A stretch of DNA of 64,000 bases from contig CANMKB010000002.1 in the NCBI GenBank assembly GCA_947498415.1, forward strand, positions 124,001 to 188,000, in the 5' to 3' direction. Origin of the DNA: an uncultured Paracoccaceae bacterium (lineage in GTDB: Bacteria > Pseudomonadota > Alphaproteobacteria > Rhodobacterales > Rhodobacteraceae). This document shows positions 45,389-53,078 of this stretch, in pieces; the first letter of the stretch is position 1; each line of letters opens with the position of its first letter. Under the pieces are notes generated by a model, which had not been told where the DNA came from, did not search any database, and worked only from the letters and a program-made list of their open reading frames with translations. A program made the position numbers and the translations under genes.

Positions 45389-47203
45389 TTAGGCGGTTTC
45401 CGCCTTTTCCTCTAACATCAACCATTCTTCCTCGGCGTCTTGCAGTGCGGTTTGGCGCTCCACCAAAGCCTCGGTCGCTTTTTGGAATTTCACCGGCTCT
45501 TTTGTGAACAACTCTGGATCTGCCATAAACTCTTCGAGTTTCGCGATTTCAGCCTGAAGACGATCCATTACAGCGGGCAAAGCATCCAAACGTTTTTGTT
45601 CTGCAAAGCTTAGGCCCGCAGCAGCGGCTTTTTCCGCCTTTGGCCTATCTTTCTTAGACTTCGGCTTGGCGCTCGCCACTTTCACCGGCTCATCTGGCTG
45701 ACGCTGCGCACGGTAATCACTCCATCCGCCCGCATAGACAATCGCTTGCCCGTCGCCTTCCATGGCGATGGTGGTCGTGGCCACACGATCCAGGAAGTCA
45801 CGGTCGTGGCTGACCAACAAAACCGTGCCGTCGTAGTCATCCAGCAGTTCTTGCAACAGATCGAGCGTTTCGACATCCAGATCGTTGGTCGGTTCGTCGA
45901 GCACCAGCAAATTGCTTTCACGTGCCATCAGCTTTGCAAGCAACAAACGCGCTTTTTCACCGCCGGACAAAGATCGCACAGGAGCGCGTGCCTGACGTTC
46001 GTCAAACAAGAATTCTTTAAGGTATCCCACAACATGTTTCGGGTTGCCGCGCACCATAACTTGATCGGCTTTGCCAGAAACCCGCATCTCTGGGTCGCCC
46101 GTTAGGCTGTCCCACAGGCTCATATCTGGATCAAGCTGCGATCGCGTTTGGTCAAAGACCGCAGGAATCAGGTTGGTGCCAAGGGTCACGGTACCTTCAT
46201 CAGGTGCTTCTTGGCCCATGAGCATCTTGATCAAAGTGGTTTTGCCAACGCCGTTCGGGCCTACAAAGGCAATTCGATCACCCCGCTGGACCAGGATATC
46301 CAGCTTTTCAACAATGGTCTTATCCCCAAAGGATTTAGCCAACCCTTTAACTTCCATAACCTTCCGGCCGGATTTTGGCCCGGCCTGAAAGTCCATCGCG
46401 GCTGAGCCTTGCCGCTTGATTTGGCCCGCACGTTCTTTGCGCAGCTCGCCAAGGGCCCGCACGCGGCCCTGGTTGCGTTTACGACGTGCCGAAATACCCT
46501 CAACAGCCCAACGGGCCTCTGCCTTGATCTTGCGATCCAGCTTGTGGCGGGCCATGTCCTCTTCGTCCCAGATTTTGTCGCGCCACGCTTCGAATGCATC
46601 AAAACCCTTTTCCTGACGGCGCACCATTCCCCTGTCGACCCAAAGGGTTGCACGGGTGAGCTCACGCAAAAAGGCGCGGTCGTGGCTGATCAACACATAG
46701 GCGGCACGTGTCGATTTCAGCTCTTGCTCCAGCCAGCCAATCGCTTCGATATCAAGGTGGTTGGTCGGCTCGTCCAGCAACATCAGTTGCGGGGCCTCGG
46801 CCATTAGTTTGGCCAATGCCGCCCGGCGACGTTCGCCACCTGACGCCGTTTCAACGGAACGGGCTGGATCAAATTTCAACCCCTCGCCCGCGCGTTCCAC
46901 TTTATAAAGTTCACCGGCATCCAGACCCGAAGACGCGAAATCACCAAGCGTGGCAAAGCCGTCCATTGTCGGATCTTGTTCCATGTACCCAACAGAAGCC
47001 CCAGGCGGCACAACAATGTCGCCCTTGTCTGCCTCGACCAGGCCCGCCATGACTTTCATCAAAGTCGACTTGCCAGAACCATTGCGCCCAACCAAGGCAA
47101 CGCGGTCACCCGGCTGCACAACAAGATCAAGGTTATCAAAAATCGGATCACCGCCGAACGTCAGCGAAATCCCATTCATCTGTAATAAAGGTACACGTGC
47201 CAT
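45389..47203 (-). CDS. uup: ABC-F family ATPase Uup
   Basis: The 604-residue protein has two ATP-binding domains. First: GRNGSGKSTLM, ASGGERRRAAL, and LLDEPTNHLDI. Second: GPNGVGKTT, LSGGEKARLL, and LLVLDEPTNDLDV. They are linked by the tRNA-facing linker (ARHKLDRKIKAEARWAVEGISARRKRNQ). A C-terminal coiled coil of about 80 residues (AEQKRLDALPAVMDRLQAEIAKLEEFMADPEL) is the Uup DNA/ribosome-binding domain. The protein acts in ribosome biology and, in E. coli, in transposon excision and branched-DNA handling. It differs from the second ABC-F at 9225-11090 in linker and tail. Confidence 0.94.
   Translation of the reverse strand: MARVPLLQMNGISLTFGGDPIFDNLDLVVQPGDRVALVGRNGSGKSTLMKVMAGLVEADKGDIVVPPGASVGYMEQDPTMDGFATLGDFASSGLDAGELYKVERAGEGLKFDPARSVETASGGERRRAALAKLMAEAPQLMLLDEPTNHLDIEAIGWLEQELKSTRAAYVLISHDRAFLRELTRATLWVDRGMVRRQEKGFDAFEAWRDKIWDEEDMARHKLDRKIKAEARWAVEGISARRKRNQGRVRALGELRKERAGQIKRQGSAAMDFQAGPKSGRKVMEVKGLAKSFGDKTIVEKLDILVQRGDRIAFVGPNGVGKTTLIKMLMGQEAPDEGTVTLGTNLIPAVFDQTRSQLDPDMSLWDSLTGDPEMRVSGKADQVMVRGNPKHVVGYLKEFLFDERQARAPVRSLSGGEKARLLLAKLMARESNLLVLDEPTNDLDVETLDLLQELLDDYDGTVLLVSHDRDFLDRVATTTIAMEGDGQAIVYAGGWSDYRAQRQPDEPVKVASAKPKSKKDRPKAEKAAAAGLSFAEQKRLDALPAVMDRLQAEIAKLEEFMADPELFTKEPVKFQKATEALVERQTALQDAEEEWLMLEEKAETA
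45391..45408 (+). terminator. Candidate short terminator after the SDR gene
   Basis: The 6-bp stem AGGCGG / CCGCCT has a three-base loop, followed by TTT. It overlaps the stop codon of the convergent uup gene. The stem is short, so this is tentative. Confidence 0.4.
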
Positions 47204-47253
47204 GAGGCGTGGCTAACCAGAGCCATGGGCAAGGTCAACTGGTCTTCGTGCCT

Positions 47254-47991
47254 TTACCCCGACAGCGCCCGCAACAATCGCTTGCGGGCGGGTGGAATGG
47301 ATTTGATCTCAAGTCCTGTGAACACATGCATCGTGTTCATTTGGTCATCAACAACCGCATGGTCGCTGACCCAGCCCCCCATCATCAAATATGTGCGCAG
47401 CAGAGGAGGCATTTTGGTTTGGGCGCGTTTTAAGTCTGGCTTGCGACGCAAACGCGCGGCGTATTTAAAGACCTTTGGCGCCTTAGCCCGGGGCACCCAA
47501 CGTTTGGGGGCCAAATGGCGATCGCGCAAAAGTGCAAAGGCATCTAGATACGGATCAGAATCAGTGCCTTTGAAAGACGAACAGCCAAACAACATCTCAA
47601 TATTGTTATCATCGACAAAGCCCGTCATCGCAGCCCAGGCGACTCGGAGGATGTCTGGATCGGTCCAATCGGGGTGAATACAGAATCGCCCCATCTCGAC
47701 CATAGAGCCTTGATATTGCTCTAATGCGCTGAGTTCGTAGAACTTGGCAGAATAACTGCGAGAGATTTCGTGGCCATCTGACAATGGCAGCATCCGAAAA
47801 CAACACACCAGGGTGGCTGACTTGCGGTCTTCGACAAGGATATGCGCACAGATCGGATCAAACTCATCCGCATCAACTGCGCCGCTGCCATCCCCATGAA
47901 AGGCCAATTGCCGCAAGCTTTGCGCCGCAAGAATATCTGCGTCTGTTTGGGCCAGTCGGGCGACATAGCGCCCCTTCTTTAAGCCAATCAT
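47254..47991 (-). CDS. olsB: Ornithine-acyl-ACP N-acyltransferase OlsB
   Basis: The protein of about 245 residues has the OlsB pattern LKKGRYVARLAQTDADILAAQSLRQLAFHGD, LVCCFRMLPL, EISRSYSAKFYELSAL, MVEMGRFCIHPDW and FGCSSFKGTDSDPY (an Acetyltransf_5 GNAT fold). It adds a 3-hydroxyacyl chain to ornithine, making lyso-ornithine lipid, a phosphorus-free membrane lipid. Its usual partner OlsA is not in the window. The ATG at 47991 is chosen because GAGG then has eight bases of spacing; a GTG at 47997 is also open. A perfect 12-base inverted repeat lies just upstream (48010-48038). Confidence 0.9.
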   Translation of the reverse strand: MIGLKKGRYVARLAQTDADILAAQSLRQLAFHGDGSGAVDADEFDPICAHILVEDRKSATLVCCFRMLPLSDGHEISRSYSAKFYELSALEQYQGSMVEMGRFCIHPDWTDPDILRVAWAAMTGFVDDNNIEMLFGCSSFKGTDSDPYLDAFALLRDRHLAPKRWVPRAKAPKVFKYAARLRRKPDLKRAQTKMPPLLRTYLMMGGWVSDHAVVDDQMNTMHVFTGLEIKSIPPARKRLLRALSG

Positions 47992-48009
47992 CTGCACACC
48001 CTCGTCCTG

Positions 48010-48038
48010 TTTAGGTCTTATCCGATATAAGACCTAAA
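48010..48038. promoter_or_regulatory. Perfect 12-bp inverted repeat upstream of olsB
   Basis: Arms TTTAGGTCTTAT (48010-48021) and ATAAGACCTAAA (48027-48038) match completely around a five-base centre (CCGAT). Neither side carries a T-run, so it does not look like a terminator. It lies 19 bases before the olsB start and could be an operator or an mRNA hairpin. Confidence 0.55.
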
Positions 48039-48060
48039 GCGTGACAAACCAGTGACAGTT

Positions 48061-48513
48061 TTATTGTAGAATGGAACCAGCGTCAAAATTGCCGATATTG
48101 CCTAACAACTGGCGAATAAAGGAAACATTGTTCAAACCGTTGTCTGTCACACGGCGCGACAGGGTTACGACGCGACCATCCTCTAGGCCAAAACGTTCGA
48201 TGTTTGATACCACGCCATTGCCATCAAAGGAGATGGCTACCAGCTCACGCTCGACTTCGGTTGGGCGGAATGGACCAAAAGTTCTGACCCGGCTGCGGAC
48301 ATAATAATATCCGCCCTCATCCAGAACGCCGCCGGCTGTTGGAGCGCCAACGGTCTCGGCGACACTGTCTGCTGTGTCGACACCAACCACAACATTGGCA
48401 AGGTCTTCCTCGTTTGGAACATAGCCGTGGTTGCGGTATTGTGCAGCGCAACCCGCTGCCAAAACACAGAGAGCCAAAGCCGCTGCTTTGATCGGTTTAT
48501 TGAAGTTTGTCAT
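48061..48513 (-). CDS. bamE: Outer membrane assembly lipoprotein BamE
   Basis: The lipoprotein is about 150 residues from the ATG at 48513, with signal peptide and lipobox LAAGC (Cys22). The SmpA/OmlA core follows: HGYVPNEEDLANVVVGVDTADSVAETVGAPT, then YYYVRSRVRTFGPFRPTEVERELVAISFDGNGVVSNIERFGLEDG. It binds BamA and BamD in the outer-membrane protein assembly complex. It is divergent from the DUF177 gene with an 87-base gap between them. olsB lies downstream on the same strand, 69 bases away, past the inverted repeat. Confidence 0.93.
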   Translation of the reverse strand: MTNFNKPIKAAALALCVLAAGCAAQYRNHGYVPNEEDLANVVVGVDTADSVAETVGAPTAGGVLDEGGYYYVRSRVRTFGPFRPTEVERELVAISFDGNGVVSNIERFGLEDGRVVTLSRRVTDNGLNNVSFIRQLLGNIGNFDAGSILQ

Positions 48514-48600
48514 ACCTGCCCTCTTGCCTTGGCGTATTTTGCCTTTTAACGGCTTACAAAATGAAGGGCTTAGGTTCAAGAATGGAAGGCAAAATGCGTC

Positions 48601-49155
48601 ATGAGCGGTAACAATTCGTCAAAATCCCTGTTTCGTGTCTCGGATCTTTCCCAAAAACAGGGTGCAAGCTTCAGTCTGACACCTTCTGCGGACGCCCTAA
48701 GGGAGATCGAATCTGCTCTGGGCCTGCAAGCTGTACGCAAAGTTCGGTTTGAAGGTGACCTTTCGACCTTTGGAAAACGCGACTGGCAACTTAACGGCAA
48801 ACTGGGCGCGACTGTTGTACAATCCTGTGTGGTCACACTCGAGCCTGTGACAACCCGGATCGATACAGATGTGACGCGTCAGTTCATTGCCGACTACGAA
48901 GCGCCAAGCGAAGAAGAATATGAGCTGACCGATGATGAAAACATCGAGCCGCTGCCTACAGAAATTGATGTCTTTGAGATTCTCAAAGAAAGCCTCGCAC
49001 TTGCCCTGCCGCCCTACCCGCGCAAAGAAAATGCCGAGTTAACCACTTCGGCCTATACAGAGCCCGGAAAAAAGGCGATGACAGACGAAGATGTAAAGCC
49101 TTTTGCAGGCCTTGCAGCGCTGCGCGACAAGCTGAGTGGTGATAGTGAAAAATAA
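48601..49155 (+). CDS. DUF177 (YceD) domain protein
   Basis: The 184-residue cytoplasmic protein is conserved upstream of rpmF. DUF177 features are FRVSDLSQKQGASFSLTPSADALREIESALGLQAVRKVRFEGDL, the CVVTLEPVTTRIDTDV strand region and the acidic segment EEYELTDDENIEPLPTEIDVFEILKESLALALPPYPRKE. In plants and cyanobacteria relatives act in 23S rRNA accumulation, so an RNA or ribosome role is likely but unproven here. It is separated from rpmF by about 205 bases that carry three small hairpins. Confidence 0.92.
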   Translation: MSGNNSSKSLFRVSDLSQKQGASFSLTPSADALREIESALGLQAVRKVRFEGDLSTFGKRDWQLNGKLGATVVQSCVVTLEPVTTRIDTDVTRQFIADYEAPSEEEYELTDDENIEPLPTEIDVFEILKESLALALPPYPRKENAELTTSAYTEPGKKAMTDEDVKPFAGLAALRDKLSGDSEK

Positions 49156-49280
49156 GGGTTGCGCTGTGGGATTTTCTCACTATTTTCGCGCGCTCATCGG
49201 AATTTAGCGTTGGACTTGGCCGCACGGAACGCGTAAAGCCTCGGAACGCTCTGAAATTCAGGCATTGCGCCTGATCGAGA

Positions 49281-49339
49281 TTGGGTGAATAGCCCAAAGA
49301 AATCGGGCCTAGCGCCCCTATGAAATCGGGCTCCGGCCC
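49281..49339 (+). promoter_or_regulatory. Three tandem hairpins in the rpmF leader
   Basis: Three small stems in a row: TTGGG/CCCAA (49281-49297), GGGC/GCCC (49305-49317) and GGGC/GCCC (49328-49339). The last two are each preceded by GAAATC, forming a near direct repeat. They fill the region just before the rpmF ribosome binding site and could form a structured leader for L32 synthesis. The 205-base spacer 49156-49360 holds no gene. Confidence 0.45.
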
Positions 49340-49360
49340 CAGTAAACTGAAGGTTGCGAC

Positions 49361-49567
49361 ATGGCTGTCCAGCAGAACAAAGTATCAAAATCGCGCCGCA
49401 ATAACCGCCGTGCACATGACGCGCTGGTTGCAGGCAACCCAAACGAATGCTCTAACTGTGGTGAGCTAAAGCGCCCACACCACGTTTGCGCATCTTGCGG
49501 CCACTATGCTGACCGTGAGGTTGTTGCACTGGCTGACGAAGTCGAACTGGACGAAGACGCAGCATAA
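49361..49567 (+). CDS. rpmF: Ribosomal protein L32
   Basis: The 68-residue ribosomal protein begins [21 protein letters not shown]. It carries two CxxC pairs ([14 protein letters not shown] and CASCGH), so it is the zinc-binding form and not the zinc-free paralogue induced under zinc starvation. The mature protein sits near the exit tunnel and peptidyl transferase side of the 50S subunit. It is followed by plsX in the universally common rpmF-plsX-fabH order. Confidence 0.97.
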   Translation: MAVQQNKVSKSRRNNRRAHDALVAGNPNECSNCGELKRPHHVCASCGHYADREVVALADEVELDEDAA

Positions 49568-49587
49568 ACTGATCAGGTTTAGCCCGC

Positions 49588-50685
49588 ATGTCCGATAAAA
49601 ACGCAAATCACGTTTCGGGTGCGGGCCGCACGATCATTTCGGTTGACGCCATGGGCGGCGACAGAGGACCGGCAGCAGTTGTTGCCGGTATTTCTCGTTC
49701 TGCCAAAAAGAATCCGGACATCGGGTTCATTTTGCACGGCCCTCGCGAAACACTGGAAAAACTTGTCGCTCGTAAGAAATACCTGAACGGTCGTGTCGAA
49801 ATCCGCGATGCCAAAGGCGTTGTGTCGATGGATGACAAACCCAGTCAGGTGATGCGGACAGGCAAATCAACGTCGATGTGGTCTGCAATTGAATCTGTCC
49901 GTAACAAAGAGGCAGATGTCTGCGTCTCTTGTGGCAACACAGGCGCATTAATGATGCTGTCTGTGGTTCGGCTGCGCAAGCTGCCCGGCGTAAATCGCCC
50001 TGCCATTGCAGTGCTTTGGCCCTCTCGCAGCCCGCAAGGGTTCAACATCATGCTCGACGTGGGTGCGGATATTCGCGCTGACGAACATGACCTGATGCAA
50101 TACGCTTTGATGGGCGCCTCTTACGCCCGCAATGGTATGGAGCTTGAACGCCCACGTGTCGGTTTGCTGAATGTCGGCACCGAAGAACACAAAGGCCGCG
50201 CCGAACTTAAAGCGGCGCACGAGCTGATCACCCAAAACGCCGATAAAGCTAACTTTGATTTTGTGGGCTTTGTAGAAGGCGGCGACATTCCCGGTAATGT
50301 GGCTGATGTGATTGTGACCGATGGGTTCACAGGCAACATCGCGCTAAAAACCGGTGAAGGCACCGCCAGCCTGATCGGCAGTCTTCTGAAAGAAGCGTTC
50401 AAATTCTCGCCACTGTCGCGCATTGCGGCGGTGCTCGCCTACACATCCATGCGCCGCCTGTCCAAACGGATTGATCCGCGCCGTGTGAATGGTGGTGTTT
50501 TTCTTGGCTTAAACGGTACGGTTGTAAAATCACATGGCAGTTCAGATGCAACGGGCGTTTCGGCCGCTGTAAAACTTGCCTATCGCCTTGCTCAATCAGG
50601 GTTCTCTGAAAAACTGGCCGCTCGGGTTGCATCTGCTGTGCAAGTGCAGCAGGATGCGCCAACCGCCGCGGACAAGAACGGATAA
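49588..50685 (+). CDS. plsX: Phosphate acyltransferase PlsX
   Basis: The 365-residue enzyme makes acyl-phosphate from acyl-ACP for glycerolipid synthesis with PlsY. After a 15-residue leader, ISVDAMGGDRGPAAVVAGI and VVSMDDKPSQVMRTGKSTSMWSAIESVRN mark the active site; VSCGNTGALMMLSVVRLRKLPGVNRPAIAVLWPS and DGFTGNIALKTGEG follow. It is membrane-associated but has no membrane helix. It is coupled to fabH four bases downstream, linking phospholipid and fatty-acid initiation. Confidence 0.97.
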   Translation: MSDKNANHVSGAGRTIISVDAMGGDRGPAAVVAGISRSAKKNPDIGFILHGPRETLEKLVARKKYLNGRVEIRDAKGVVSMDDKPSQVMRTGKSTSMWSAIESVRNKEADVCVSCGNTGALMMLSVVRLRKLPGVNRPAIAVLWPSRSPQGFNIMLDVGADIRADEHDLMQYALMGASYARNGMELERPRVGLLNVGTEEHKGRAELKAAHELITQNADKANFDFVGFVEGGDIPGNVADVIVTDGFTGNIALKTGEGTASLIGSLLKEAFKFSPLSRIAAVLAYTSMRRLSKRIDPRRVNGGVFLGLNGTVVKSHGSSDATGVSAAVKLAYRLAQSGFSEKLAARVASAVQVQQDAPTAADKNG

Positions 50686-50689
50686 AGAC

Positions 50690-51661
50690 ATGACACTGCG
50701 CGCCGTCGTTAAGGGCGTTGGACACTACCTGCCAGAGCGTATCGTTCCAAATGCTGAATTCGAAGCCAGCTTAGACACAAGCGATGAATGGATTCGCTCC
50801 CGCTCTGGGATCGAACGCCGTCACTTTGCTGCCGAAGGTGAAACCACCTCTCAGATGGGGGCACAGGCTGCACGGGCTGCGCTGGAAAACGCAGGTCTGA
50901 CAGCCGATGACATTGATCTGATCGTTGTGGCCACATCTACGGCCGACCTCACCTTTCCGTCTGCTGCAACCATGGTTCAATCCGAACTGGGCATGACAAA
51001 GGGTTTTGCCTTTGACGTGCAAGCGGTTTGCGCGGGCTTTGTCTATGCCCTGACCAATGCAAATGCGCTGATCCTCGCGGGTCAAGCCAAACGCGCATTG
51101 GTGATTGGTGCTGAAACCTTCTCTCGGATTATGGACTGGGAAGACCGAGGCACCTGCGTGCTGTTTGGGGATGGCGCTGGTGCGCTGGTGCTTGAAGCAC
51201 AAGACGGCACCGGTGAGAAATCCGATCGCGGCATCTTGGCGACAGATCTAAATTCAGACGGGCGCTACAAAGACATTCTTTATGTCGACGGTGGCGTTTC
51301 AAGCCAGACAACTGGTCATCTTCGGATGCAGGGCAAAGAAGTCTTCCGCCACGCTGTCGAGAAACTGGCAGCAACAGCACATACTTCGATGGACAAAGCG
51401 GGCATTTCCAGCGACGAAGTCGATTGGGTTGTGCCCCATCAGGCCAACATCCGCATCATCAAAGGCACCGCCAAAAAGATGGGTGTATCGATGGATCGCG
51501 TGGTTGTGACAGTTCAAGATCACGGCAATACTTCCGCTGCATCGATTCCTTTGGCACTGTCTGTGGCCCATTCCGAAGGCAAAATCTCCGAGGGTGATGT
51601 CATCGTAACAGAGGCAATTGGGGGTGGTTTGGCCTGGGGATCCGTGGTTCTGCGCTGGTAA
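50690..51661 (+). CDS. fabH: 3-oxoacyl-ACP synthase III
   Basis: The 323-residue enzyme starts fatty-acid synthesis by condensing acetyl-CoA with malonyl-ACP. The catalytic triad is seen as Cys114 (DVQAVCAGFVYAL), His (DWVVPHQANIRI) and Asn (QDHGNTSAASIPLAL). The opening is LRAVVKGVGHYLPERIVPN. The start at 50690, five bases after the plsX stop, gives the normal N terminus. It ends 110 bases before ihfA, which has its own promoter. Confidence 0.97.
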   Translation: MTLRAVVKGVGHYLPERIVPNAEFEASLDTSDEWIRSRSGIERRHFAAEGETTSQMGAQAARAALENAGLTADDIDLIVVATSTADLTFPSAATMVQSELGMTKGFAFDVQAVCAGFVYALTNANALILAGQAKRALVIGAETFSRIMDWEDRGTCVLFGDGAGALVLEAQDGTGEKSDRGILATDLNSDGRYKDILYVDGGVSSQTTGHLRMQGKEVFRHAVEKLAATAHTSMDKAGISSDEVDWVVPHQANIRIIKGTAKKMGVSMDRVVVTVQDHGNTSAASIPLALSVAHSEGKISEGDVIVTEAIGGGLAWGSVVLRW

Positions 51662-51688
51662 TCGCCCGTTACGCCCCGAAACCTTATG

Positions 51689-51701
51689 TAAACCCTTGAT
51701 T
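51689..51701 (-). promoter_or_regulatory. IHF consensus site upstream of ihfA
   Basis: AATCAAGGGTTTA on the minus strand fits WATCAANNNNTTR at every defined position. It ends 14 bases upstream of the ihfA -35 box, suggesting autoregulation. Confidence 0.6.
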
Positions 51702-51715
51702 GCACGTCATTGATA

Positions 51716-51745
51716 TTGACAGGAAATTTCCGTTCGCCCTATGCT
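51716..51745 (+). promoter_or_regulatory. Sigma-70 promoter of ihfA
   Basis: A perfect TTGACA (51716-51721) and TATGCT (51740-51745) are separated by 18 bases, 26 bases before the ihfA ATG. Confidence 0.65.
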
Positions 51746-51771
51746 TGGCAAAAGCTTTTATGGGGGACGTT

Positions 51772-52074
51772 ATGACCGACAAGACACTGACGCGCATGGA
51801 TCTAAGTGAGGCTGTGTTTCGCGAAGTTGGACTTTCCCGAAATGACTCTGCTCAATTGGTGGAAAGTGTCCTTGGGCACATGTCTGACGCATTGGTCCGT
51901 GGAGAGCAGGTAAAGATCTCTTCTTTCGGCACATTTAGCGTTCGTGAAAAAGCCGCCCGCGTGGGCCGCAACCCTAAAACTGGCCAGGAAGTTCCGATCA
52001 ACCCGCGCCGTGTTTTGACTTTCCGTCCTTCGCATCTGATGAAAGATCGCGTGTCCGACGGCAACCGCAAGTAA
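51772..52074 (+). CDS. ihfA: Integration host factor subunit alpha
   Basis: The 100-residue DNA-bending protein has the HU/IHF fold: [68 protein letters not shown] with the DNA-intercalating proline of the beta arm, and [16 protein letters not shown]. With IhfB (elsewhere) it organises the nucleoid and many promoters. The ATG at 51772 is preceded by GGGGGA. A canonical promoter and an IHF consensus site lie upstream. It is followed after 15 bases by the MerR-type gene. Confidence 0.95.
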   Translation: MTDKTLTRMDLSEAVFREVGLSRNDSAQLVESVLGHMSDALVRGEQVKISSFGTFSVREKAARVGRNPKTGQEVPINPRRVLTFRPSHLMKDRVSDGNRK

Positions 52075-52089
52075 GACGGAGCAAGGGCC

Positions 52090-52860
52090 ATGGCCAAGTC
52101 CAAAGAGGCCTTTCGCACAATCAGCGAAGTCGCTGATTGGCTTGAAACGCAAGCGCATGTGCTGCGTTTCTGGGAAAGTAAATTCACACAAGTGCGCCCG
52201 GTCAAACGGGCGGGTGGCCGCAGGTATTATCGCCCTGCGGACATGTTATTGCTGGGTGGCATCAAAAAACTGCTGCACGATGACGGTATGACCATCAAAG
52301 GTGCGCAGAAAATGATGCGCGAACAGGGCGTTAAAGAAATCAGCGCCCTCTCCCGCCCGATTGATGATGATCTGATGGATGGAATATCGCCGAAACCGGC
52401 TGCGCCAGACGTCAAAGAAACCGCACAGATCGAAGACGCTGTGATTGTGGAACCCGAAGTTGTCGACGACGTTGCAGATGCTGCATCCGAACTTCAAGAA
52501 GCCACCACTGTTGCAGAAATTGTAGAGCTGGCCTCTGTCACCGCGCCTGCGGAACCAGAAGAGACAATCGAAGCCCCTATTGAACACGCCAAATCGCCTG
52601 TTCCCGAAGAGGTCGTAGAAGAGGTTGAGGAAACCTTAGAAACCTCTGACACTGCTCATGATCTGGAAGACGAAGACTCGCGTGCTGTACCATCCAAGCC
52701 TTTGGCCGAAGACACCGAAGGATGGAAACGTCGCAAAGCGCTTATCGAACGCCTGCTTGAAACAGACCACATTCCAGCGACGAAACAGTCCGAAGTGGCC
52801 GCCGCTTTGATCAAACTAAAAGCGCTTCGAAAACAACATAGCGAAGCCTCTGCTTCGTAA
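52090..52860 (+). CDS. MerR-type helix-turn-helix regulator with long acidic tail
   Basis: The 256-residue protein has an N-terminal MerR winged helix (residues 9-75: [71 protein letters not shown]). Residues 95-205 are a long acidic and Val/Glu-rich, disordered stretch. A short positively charged helix closes the protein ([16 protein letters not shown] and [17 protein letters not shown]). No ligand-binding or metal domain is attached. The position right after ihfA is conserved in alphaproteobacteria, where it is annotated only as MerR family; its target is unknown. Confidence 0.88.
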   Translation: MAKSKEAFRTISEVADWLETQAHVLRFWESKFTQVRPVKRAGGRRYYRPADMLLLGGIKKLLHDDGMTIKGAQKMMREQGVKEISALSRPIDDDLMDGISPKPAAPDVKETAQIEDAVIVEPEVVDDVADAASELQEATTVAEIVELASVTAPAEPEETIEAPIEHAKSPVPEEVVEEVEETLETSDTAHDLEDEDSRAVPSKPLAEDTEGWKRRKALIERLLETDHIPATKQSEVAAALIKLKALRKQHSEASAS

Positions 52861-52933
52861 ACCATCCATGGCTGTATTTTTGGATATTGGGACTTGCCCC
52901 CGCGCAACAATGCGTTATGAACAACGTCACCGT

Positions 52934-53010
52934 CGGGCTATAGCGCAGCCTGGTAGCGCGTCCGTCTGGGGGACGGAAGGTCGCAGGTTCGAGTCCTGCT
53001 AGCCCGACCA
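52934..53010 (+). tRNA. tRNA-Pro (anticodon GGG)
   Basis: A 77-base cloverleaf with acceptor stem CGGGCTA / TAGCCCG, D arm with AGCGCAGCCTGGTAGCGC, and anticodon stem TCCGT / ACGGA enclosing CTGGGGG (anticodon GGG). The T arm is GCAGG / CCTGC with the TTCGAGT loop, and CCA is encoded at the end. It lies between the MerR-type gene and the dCTP deaminase gene and is followed by a strong terminator. Confidence 0.97.
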
Positions 53011-53013
53011 ACA

Positions 53014-53046
53014 AAAACGCCTGGGGCTGCAAGCCTCGGGCGTTTT
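53014..53046 (+). terminator. Terminator after tRNA-Pro
   Basis: A 15-pair stem with two G-T wobbles (53014-53028 and 53032-53046) and a three-base loop has a T-run at its 3' arm. It separates the tRNA from the dCTP deaminase gene. Confidence 0.85.
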
Positions 53047-53078
53047 GTACATCTAGCCCAAGTGCTGAGGAAAGAGAC

